Source of the DNA: Trebonia sp035294225
GTDB taxonomy: Bacteria; Actinomycetota; Actinomycetes; Streptosporangiales; Streptosporangiaceae
Assembly (NCBI GenBank): GCA_035294225.1
Contig: DATGLH010000079.1
Span: forward strand, 1 to 9,948
DNA length: 9,948 nt
Direction of reading: 5' to 3'
Part shown: piece by piece, positions 4,909-9,948 of the stretch
How the letters are laid out: each line of letters begins with the position of its first letter
Position numbering within the stretch: position 1 is the stretch's first letter
Translations under genes and position numbers: made by a program
The notes under the pieces: model-generated
What the model saw: only the letters and a program-made list of their open reading frames with translations
Databases searched by the model: none
What the model was told of the DNA's origin: nothing

Positions 4909-5981
4909 GCATCGATTTCGCCCTGCCCGCCCGGCTGGAGGCCCATGACCCCCCGGAGGCGCGCGGCACGCCGCGGGACGGCGTCCGGATGCTGGTCAGC
5001 CGGCGCAGGACCGGTGAGATCACCCACCACGCGTTCACCGCGCTGCCTGACCTGCTGCTGCCCGGCGACCTGATCGTGGTCAACACCTCGGGTACGCTGC
5101 CCGCCGCGGTGCGCGCCGGCGGCGGCCTGGCGGTGCACTTCTCCACGCCGCTGCCGGACGGCTCCTGGCTCGTCGAGCTGCGCACGGCCGCCGGACCCGC
5201 TACCGTGCCGAACGGGAGCGGCGCTCCCGGCGACGTCATCACCCTGCCGTCCGGGGCGGTCCTCACGCTCGCCGAGCGGGCAGGGAGCCGTCTCTGGCGC
5301 GCGAGGCTGTCCGTGGCGGTGCTGCCCTACCTGCTCAGGAACGGCACGCCGATCAGGTACTCCTATGTCCGGCGCGAATGGCCGCTCGGCGCCTATCAGA
5401 CCGTGTTCGCCACCCGGCCCGGCAGCGCGGAGATGCCGGGCGCGAGCCGCCCGTTCACGCCGGAGGTGGTGACCAGGCTTGTCGCGCGCGGCGTGATGTT
5501 CGCCACGCTCCGCCTGGATGCCGGGGTGTCGTCGCTGGAAGCCGGCGAGGACCCCTACCCCGAGCCCTACGACGTGCCACCCGCCACGGCCAGGCTCGTC
5601 AACCTCACACGGCGCAGCGGCGGCCGGGTCATCGCCGCCGGGACCACGGTCGTCCGGGCGCTGGAGACGGCCGCGCGGACCAGGGCACTCCGGGCTCCCC
5701 GTCCCGCGGACGGCGCCCCGGACCGCGGCAGCGGCGGGGCCTGTGACGGCGGGGGCGCGGCCGCACCGTCCGCGGGGTGGACCGATCACGTGGTAACGCC
5801 GGAATCCGGCCTGCTGGCGGCCGACGGGCTGCTGACCGGGCTGCACGAACCCCGCTCCTCGCACCTGCGGATGCTGGAGGCGTTCGCCGGGACCGGCCTG
5901 CTGAGCCGCTGCTACGAGGCGGCGATCGCCCGCGGGTACCTGTGGCACGAGTTCGGCGACGTCCACCTCCTGCTGCCGTAG
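4905..5981 (+). CDS. Divergent QueA-family protein (SAM:tRNA ribosyltransferase-isomerase-like)
   Basis: At 358 residues it matches the family length (E. coli QueA is 356). Recognisable family cores in order are LPGDLIVVNTSGTLPA (52-67), YQTVFA (164-169), AEMPGASRPFT (175-185), RVIAAGTTVVRALETAA (241-257), LLTGLHEPRSS (309-319), LEAFAG (324-329) and a YLWHEFGDVHLLLP end. QueA transfers the ribosyl part of SAM to 7-aminomethyl-7-deazaguanine in tRNA to make epoxyqueuosine. Several signatures differ here: the family's NNTRVIPAR reads NTSGTLPAA, and the H-V-G-A-G-T-F region reads RLDAGVSSLE (203-212). A Gly/Ala/Pro-rich insert of about 20 residues lies near 264-291. The GTG start at 4905 overlaps the SDR stop and has AGGGAG (4892-4897) 7 nt upstream. 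Family membership is secure. The queuosine role is doubtful, since from general knowledge many actinobacteria lack the rest of that pathway. Confidence 0.85.
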   Translation: MSIDFALPARLEAHDPPEARGTPRDGVRMLVSRRRTGEITHHAFTALPDLLLPGDLIVVNTSGTLPAAVRAGGGLAVHFSTPLPDGSWLVELRTAAGPATVPNGSGAPGDVITLPSGAVLTLAERAGSRLWRARLSVAVLPYLLRNGTPIRYSYVRREWPLGAYQTVFATRPGSAEMPGASRPFTPEVVTRLVARGVMFATLRLDAGVSSLEAGEDPYPEPYDVPPATARLVNLTRRSGGRVIAAGTTVVRALETAARTRALRAPRPADGAPDRGSGGACDGGGAAAPSAGWTDHVVTPESGLLAADGLLTGLHEPRSSHLRMLEAFAGTGLLSRCYEAAIARGYLWHEFGDVHLLLP

Positions 5982-5989
5982 ACCGCCCA

Positions 5990-6013
5990 GGGCGCTGCGG
6001 CCGTCAAGCGCCC
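5990..6013 (+). terminator. Possible terminator after the QueA-like gene
   Basis: GGGCGCT (5990-5996) and AGCGCCC (6007-6013) form a 7-bp stem with a 10-nt loop, starting 9 nt after the stop codon. There is no T-run. The position fits the end of the SDR/QueA-like operon, but strength is uncertain. Confidence 0.4.
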
Positions 6014-6106
6014 CAGGGATGCCCGGCGGTGCCTGTGCATCGTCTGCCACCGCCAAAGACGACCCCGCCGCCCTTGGGTGCACGGGCGGACGCCGCACGG
6101 AGCAGG

Positions 6107-6112
6107 TAACGT
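6107..6112 (+). promoter_or_regulatory. Putative -10 element of serB
   Basis: TAACGT (TANNNT class) ends 10 nt before the ATG at 6123, so the transcript would be leaderless or have a leader of only a few nucleotides. There is no Shine-Dalgarno at a usable distance. AGGTAACGT is identical to the sequence at the predicted kinase -10 on the other strand. No clear -35 is seen. The rest of the 141-bp gap (5982-6122) holds only the candidate terminator. Confidence 0.4.
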
Positions 6113-6122
6113 TGCGGACGCG

Positions 6123-7322
6123 ATGGATGCCACGCGGACGACGCTGCTGATCACGCTCACCGGCCGGGACAGGCCAGGGGTCACGTCCCGGCTGTTCGGC
6201 ACGCTCGCCGCCCACGGGGGCAGCGTTGTGGACGTCGAGCAGGTGGTCATCAGGGGACGGCTCATCCTCGGCGTGCTGCTCGGCTACGAGGTGCCGCCAG
6301 ACCTGACCGGCATCCACAGGGACGTGTCCGCGCTGGCCGGCGATCTCGGCCTGGAGGCGGAGATCACGGCGGGGTCGGCGGACGCGCCGGTCCTCCGCGG
6401 CAGCCGCAGCCGGCTGCACGTCACGCTGCTCGGCAGCCCGCTGCACCCGGCGGCGATCACGGCCATCGCCGGGCGCATCGCGGCCAGCGGCGCGAACATC
6501 GACAGGATCAGCCGCCTTGCGCACGACCCCGTGACCTGCATCGAAATGGACGTCTCCGGCGCCGATCCCGGCACGCTGCGCACCGCGCTGTCCCGCGAGG
6601 CCGCGGAGCAGCGGGTGGACGTGGCGGTCCAGCGCGGCGGGCTGCACAGGCGGGCGATGCGGCTCATCGTGATGGATGTGGATTCCACCCTCATCCGGGA
6701 CGAGGTCGTCGACCTGCTGGCCGCCCGGGCGGGATGTGCGGCGGAGGTTGCCAAGATCACCGAGGCCACGATGCGGGGCGACCTTGATTTCTCCTCGTCG
6801 CTGCGCGAGCGGGTGGCGCTGCTCGCCGGCCTCGACGAGCGCGTGCTCGACGAGGTGCGCGGCACCCTGCGGCTGACCCCCGGTGCGCGCAGGCTGGTCA
6901 GGACCCTGAAGCGGCTCGGGTACCGGTGCGGGATCGTCAGCGGCGGTTTCAGCCAGATCATCGACCCGCTCGCCGCCGGGCTCGGCATCGACTACGTGGC
7001 CGCGAACAGCCTCGGCATCGAGGGCGGCACGCTGACCGGGCGCCTGTGCGGGCCGGTCATCGACCGCGCGGGAAAGGCGGCTGCGCTGCGCCGGTTCGCC
7101 GAATGCGCCGGGGTCCCGCTGAGCCAGGCCGTCGCGGTCGGTGACGGCGCCAACGACCTGGACATGATCGCGGCCGCGGGTCTCGGCGTCGCGTTCAACG
7201 CCAAGCCCGTCGTGCGGGACGCCGCCGAGGTGGCGCTGAACGTGCCCTACCTCGACACTGTCTTGTACCTGCTCGGCATCTCGAGCGACGAGGTCGAGGC
7301 CGCCGAGGCGGCCGGAGCGTAG
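6123..7322 (+). CDS. serB: Phosphoserine phosphatase SerB
   Basis: The 399-residue protein catalyses the last step of serine biosynthesis, hydrolysing O-phosphoserine to serine in the cytoplasm. The N-terminal half (about 5-172) has two ACT-like units, starting LLITLTGRDRPGVTSRLF and LHVTLLGSPLHPAAI, as in mycobacterial SerB2; such units commonly bind amino acids and mediate feedback. The HAD phosphatase half has motif I DVDST with D185 (nucleophile) and D187, the substrate-side E194, motif II S273 (VSGGF), motif III K318 and motif IV GDGAND with D341 and D345. All key residues are present. An in-frame start 45 nt upstream (6078) is possible, but 6123 is preferred because it sits just below a -10 and begins the protein right before the first ACT strand. 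Its length is close to the roughly 409 residues of SerB2. It is transcribed separately from the operon before it and converges on hppA. Confidence 0.95.
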   Translation: MDATRTTLLITLTGRDRPGVTSRLFGTLAAHGGSVVDVEQVVIRGRLILGVLLGYEVPPDLTGIHRDVSALAGDLGLEAEITAGSADAPVLRGSRSRLHVTLLGSPLHPAAITAIAGRIAASGANIDRISRLAHDPVTCIEMDVSGADPGTLRTALSREAAEQRVDVAVQRGGLHRRAMRLIVMDVDSTLIRDEVVDLLAARAGCAAEVAKITEATMRGDLDFSSSLRERVALLAGLDERVLDEVRGTLRLTPGARRLVRTLKRLGYRCGIVSGGFSQIIDPLAAGLGIDYVAANSLGIEGGTLTGRLCGPVIDRAGKAAALRRFAECAGVPLSQAVAVGDGANDLDMIAAAGLGVAFNAKPVVRDAAEVALNVPYLDTVLYLLGISSDEVEAAEAAGA

Positions 7323-7334
7323 CCGCGCAGCCGG

Positions 7335-7356
7335 GCGGCAGCGGGACGGCTGCCGC
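7335..7356 (+). terminator. Hairpin terminator after serB
   Basis: GCGGCAGC (7335-7342) and GCTGCCGC (7349-7356) form a perfect 8-bp stem with a 6-nt loop, starting 12 nt after the serB stop. No T-run follows. An alternative outer pairing, CCGCGC (7323-7328) with GCGCGG (7355-7360), could compete. Confidence 0.5.
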
Positions 7357-7366
7357 GCGGGCGGCT

Positions 7367-7441
7367 CCGGCACCGTGCCATGCGGGAAACGCCGCCACCG
7401 TGCCAGGCGGAAAGCCCCGGCACCGCGCCGGGCCGACGCGG
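7367..7441. repeat. Three degenerate 25-bp tandem repeats between serB and hppA
   Basis: Copies start at 7367, 7392 and 7417, each opening CCGSCACCGYGCC. The first two copies match at 20 of 25 positions and the third is more diverged. The array fills most of the convergent intergenic region and overlaps the hppA-side hairpin. No reading frame is likely to use it. Confidence 0.6.
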
Positions 7442-7450
7442 AGCCGGGGC
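7414..7450 (-). terminator. Hairpin downstream of hppA
   Basis: GCCCCGGC (7414-7421) and GCCGGGGC (7443-7450) are perfect 8-bp arms with a 21-nt GC-rich loop. On the minus strand the hairpin begins 22 nt after the hppA stop codon. The long loop lowers confidence, though the loop itself could pair further. Confidence 0.4.
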
Positions 7451-7472
7451 CTCCAGGGCCTGCGGAGAACGG

Positions 7473-9881
7473 TCAGGCGGGCGGCTTCCCGGCCGCGGCG
7501 TCGTCCGCCACGCGCTCGGCGCCGCGGCCTCCGTCCAGCGTCCCCGGCACACCGTCCACGGGAGCTTCCACGGCGCCGGCGGCCTCCCCGGCGCCTGCTA
7601 CCGCACCGGCCGGGGCCGGAGCGCCCGGCAGGGCGACGGAGCGCCGCTTGGAGAACACGATGGCGCCGACCAGGATGGCGAGGGCAACCACGGGCACCGC
7701 CACGCGGATGCCCACGTTGTGGCTGTAGGTCACCACCATGGGCGCGATGAGCAGCGCCACCAGGTTCATCACCTTGATCAGCGGGTCGATGGCCGGTCCC
7801 GCCGTGTCCTTGAACGGGTCGCCCACCGTGTCGCCGATGACGGTCGCGGCGTGCGCCTCCGAGCCCTTGCCGCCGTGGTGCCCGTCCTCGACCAGCTTCT
7901 TGGCGTTGTCCCAGGCACCACCGGAGTTGGCGAGGAAGATCGCCATGAGCACACCGGCCGCGATCGCGCCGGCCAGGTACGAGCCGAGCGGCGCGTAGCC
8001 GATCGCGAAGCCGACCGCGATCGGGGTGAGGACCGCGAGCAGGCCCGGTGTGACGAGTTCGCGCAGCGAGTCCCTGGTGCAGATGTCCACCACCCGGCCG
8101 TACTCGGGCTTCTCCGTGTAATCCATGATCCCCGGATGGGTGCGGAACTGGTTCCGCACCTCGATGACGACCCGCTGGGCCGCCCGGCCGACAGCGTTGA
8201 TGAGCAGGCTGGCGAACAAGAACACCACCGCCGCGCCGATCAGGACGCCGAACAGCACGTTCGGCCGGTCCACCGACAGGCTGAACGTGGAGGCCGCCGC
8301 ACCGAGCTTGGCTTCGACGGCCGTGCGGAACGACCCGAACAGCGCGGTTGCGGCGAGCACCGCGGTGGCGATCGCGATGCCCTTGGTGATCGCCTTGGTG
8401 GTGTTGCCGACCGCGTCCAGGTGGGTGAGCACCTCCGCGCCCTCGCCCTCGACGTCGCCGGACATCTCCGCGACGCCCTGCGCGTTGTCGGTCACCGGGC
8501 CGAACGAGTCCATCGACACGATGACGCCGACCGTGGTGAGCAGCCCGGTACCGGTGAGCGCGACCGCGAACAGCGCCAGTGTCGCGTTGCCGGTGCCGAG
8601 CAGGAACCCGACAAACACTGACCCGCCGACGAGCAGCGCCGAGTACGCACCGGACTCCAGGCCGGTGGCGATACCGGACAGGACGACGGTCGCCGGGCCG
8701 GTCACCGAGGACTGGCCGATGTCGCGGACCGGCCGCCGGTTGGTCTCGGTGAAGTAGCCGGTGAGCAACTGGATGATGCTGGCGAGCACCAGGCCGACGA
8801 GCACCGCCACGATCGCCAGCACCCGCGGGTCGCCCGCGTGGCGCAGGATGCCGGTGTCGGTGACGCCGCTGAGCTGGCTGAAGCTGCTGGGCAGGTAATA
8901 GAAAGCGGCACCGATCACCAGGAGCAGCGAGATGATCGCGGAGACGAAGAACCCGCGGTTGATCGCGCTCATGCCGCTGCGGTCCCGCTTGCGCGGCGAG
9001 ACGACGAAGATGCCGATGACAGCGGTGACCACGCCGATCATCGGGACGATCAGCGGGAAGACCAGCCCGGCGTTGCCGAACGCGACCTTGCCCAGGATCA
9101 GCGAGGCCACCAGGGTGACCGCGTAGGACTCGAACAGGTCGGCCGCCATGCCGGCGCAGTCGCCGACGTTGTCGCCCACGTTGTCGGCGATCGCGGCGGC
9201 GTTCCGCGGGTCGTCCTCCGGGATGCCCTGCTCGACCTTGCCGACCAGGTCGGCGCCGACGTCCGCCGCCTTGGTGTAGATGCCGCCGCCGACCCGCATG
9301 AACATGGCGAGCAGCGCGGCGCCGAAGCCGTAGCCCTCCAGCACGCTCGGCGCGTTCCCCCGGTAAATGAACACCACGACGGCGGCGCCGAGCAGCCCGA
9401 GGCCGACGGTGAACATGCCAGCCACGCCGCCGGTGCGGAACGCGATCCGCAGCGCGTGCCGCTCGCCGGTCTCCCGCGCCGCCGCAGCCACCCGCACGTT
9501 GCCGCGGACCGTGAGCGACATGCCCGTGAACCCGACAAGACCGGAGAACACCGCGCCGATCAGGAAGAAGATGCTGCGTCCCCAGCGCACGCCCGCGCTG
9601 TCCGCGGGCAGCAGCAGGAGCACGAAGAAGATCACGACGACGAAGATGCCGAGCGTCTTGAACTGCCGCCGGAGGTATGCGGCAGCACCCTCCTGCACGG
9701 CCCGGGATATCTCCTGCATCCGCTCGGTGCCCTTGCTGGCCCGCAGGACCTCGCGGACCAGCAGGCCTGCTACGCCAAGCGCCGCCAGCGCGATCAGCCC
9801 GGCGGCGATGACCCAGCCAAGGTTCCCGCCGCTGACGCTGACGGGGCCGGCCGCCGCCAGCGCGGGGGTGAGCCTAGACAT
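7473..9881 (-). CDS. hppA: Membrane-bound proton-pumping pyrophosphatase HppA (K+-independent type)
   Basis: This 802-residue integral membrane enzyme couples pyrophosphate hydrolysis to proton export. It is hydrophobic nearly throughout, consistent with the usual 16 or so membrane spans. Substrate-site motifs are intact: DVGADLVGKVE (207-217), IPEDDPRN (220-227), NVGDNVGDCAGMAADLFESY (234-253), and near the C-terminus GGAWDNAKK (654-662) and DTVGDPFKDTAGP (684-696). The subtype motif reads GNTTKAIT (492-499), with K496 and T499; in this family lysine and threonine there mark K+-independent enzymes, whereas K+-dependent ones have Ala and Gly. A polar Ala/Gly/Pro tail (about 751-802) follows the last span. 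The ATG at 9881 has AGGAGG (9886-9891) 4 nt upstream, part of a tandem duplication. It stands alone, transcribed toward serB. Promoter elements must lie upstream, mostly beyond the window edge. Confidence 0.97.
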   Translation of the reverse strand: MSRLTPALAAAGPVSVSGGNLGWVIAAGLIALAALGVAGLLVREVLRASKGTERMQEISRAVQEGAAAYLRRQFKTLGIFVVVIFFVLLLLPADSAGVRWGRSIFFLIGAVFSGLVGFTGMSLTVRGNVRVAAAARETGERHALRIAFRTGGVAGMFTVGLGLLGAAVVVFIYRGNAPSVLEGYGFGAALLAMFMRVGGGIYTKAADVGADLVGKVEQGIPEDDPRNAAAIADNVGDNVGDCAGMAADLFESYAVTLVASLILGKVAFGNAGLVFPLIVPMIGVVTAVIGIFVVSPRKRDRSGMSAINRGFFVSAIISLLLVIGAAFYYLPSSFSQLSGVTDTGILRHAGDPRVLAIVAVLVGLVLASIIQLLTGYFTETNRRPVRDIGQSSVTGPATVVLSGIATGLESGAYSALLVGGSVFVGFLLGTGNATLALFAVALTGTGLLTTVGVIVSMDSFGPVTDNAQGVAEMSGDVEGEGAEVLTHLDAVGNTTKAITKGIAIATAVLAATALFGSFRTAVEAKLGAAASTFSLSVDRPNVLFGVLIGAAVVFLFASLLINAVGRAAQRVVIEVRNQFRTHPGIMDYTEKPEYGRVVDICTRDSLRELVTPGLLAVLTPIAVGFAIGYAPLGSYLAGAIAAGVLMAIFLANSGGAWDNAKKLVEDGHHGGKGSEAHAATVIGDTVGDPFKDTAGPAIDPLIKVMNLVALLIAPMVVTYSHNVGIRVAVPVVALAILVGAIVFSKRRSVALPGAPAPAGAVAGAGEAAGAVEAPVDGVPGTLDGGRGAERVADDAAAGKPPA

Positions 9882-9886
9882 CCAAC

Positions 9887-9914
9887 CTCCTCAAGCCCTC
9901 CTCCTCGAGCCCTC
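9887..9914 (-). repeat. 14-bp tandem duplication carrying the hppA ribosome binding site
   Basis: Bases 9887-9900 (CTCCTCAAGCCCTC) and 9901-9914 (CTCCTCGAGCCCTC) differ at one position. On the minus strand each copy ends GAGGAG, so two Shine-Dalgarno-like cores lie 14 nt apart. The proximal one is 4 nt from the ATG. Confidence 0.75.
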
Positions 9915-9948
9915 GGGCAAGGCGCGGGGCTGCCTGCCCGGCCATGTG

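Noticed and set aside
6078..6122. Alternative serB start 15 codons upstream
   Set aside because: It would lie upstream of the predicted -10 at 6107-6112 and adds residues not needed before the first ACT strand.
4458..7373. Minus-strand open frame of 971 codons antisense to SDR, QueA-like and serB genes
   Set aside because: It is exactly antisense to three genes with clear family motifs, its translation is Arg/Pro/Gly/Gln-rich with no recognisable domain, and long antisense frames are expected at this GC content.
7380..8621. Plus-strand open frame of 413 codons antisense to hppA
   Set aside because: The hppA reading on the other strand has complete catalytic motifs. This frame is His/Arg/Asp-rich and motif-free, a compositional shadow.
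1..9948. Mobile element, phage, toxin-antitoxin or defence island
   Set aside because: No transposase, integrase, flanking repeats, composition shift or defence-type domain is seen. All genes have ordinary high-GC codon use.

Overview
The window reads as chromosomal DNA of a high-GC actinomycete. By eye the GC content is above 70%, third codon positions are almost all G or C, and most of the long unused frames are open only because of that bias. The gene families present (a NarL-type two-component pair with a DevS-like GAF kinase, a SerB with an ACT-type N-terminal half, a K+-independent-type HppA, and a DUF2231-Rieske protein) also fit Actinobacteria. I would not go below the level of mycelial or streptosporangial-type actinomycetes without a database search. 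I see no phage, insertion sequence, CRISPR array, tRNA or rRNA. This is an ordinary core or conserved-accessory region, and no gap between genes exceeds about 150 bp.

Layout from left to right. A membrane-anchored Rieske protein (about 39-893, +) ends at a strong hairpin and converges on a leftward block. That block, in transcription order, is GAF sensor histidine kinase (3926-2568, -), LuxR/NarL response regulator (2575-1880, -; TTG start overlapping the kinase stop) and a stand-alone ABC-type ATPase (1792-1007, -). A divergent promoter region of about 150 bp separates the kinase from a rightward operon: an SDR oxidoreductase (4075-4908, +), probably translated from a leaderless mRNA, coupled through a GTGA overlap to a divergent QueA-family protein (4905-5981, +). 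After a 141-bp gap with its own -10 element comes serB (6123-7322, +), which converges on hppA (9881-7473, -). A 150-bp intergenic region with two hairpins and a degenerate 25-bp tandem repeat lies between them.

How the genes work together. The kinase and regulator are a cognate pair. Their targets are unknown, but a cluster of GGTCC/GGACC dyads in the divergent region is a candidate operator set. The SDR and QueA-like proteins are translationally coupled and very probably act on the same substrate or pathway. Whether that pathway is queuosine is doubtful, because the QueA-like protein departs from the family at several signature positions. SerB (serine biosynthesis) and HppA (pyrophosphate-driven proton pumping) are housekeeping functions. 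The most interesting points are the SDR/QueA-like pair, a 16-bp-arm perfect palindrome inside the regulator's inter-domain linker, an in-frame 24-bp tandem repeat inside the kinase's GAF domain, and the dyad cluster in the divergent promoter. None of these by itself establishes a new biological system.
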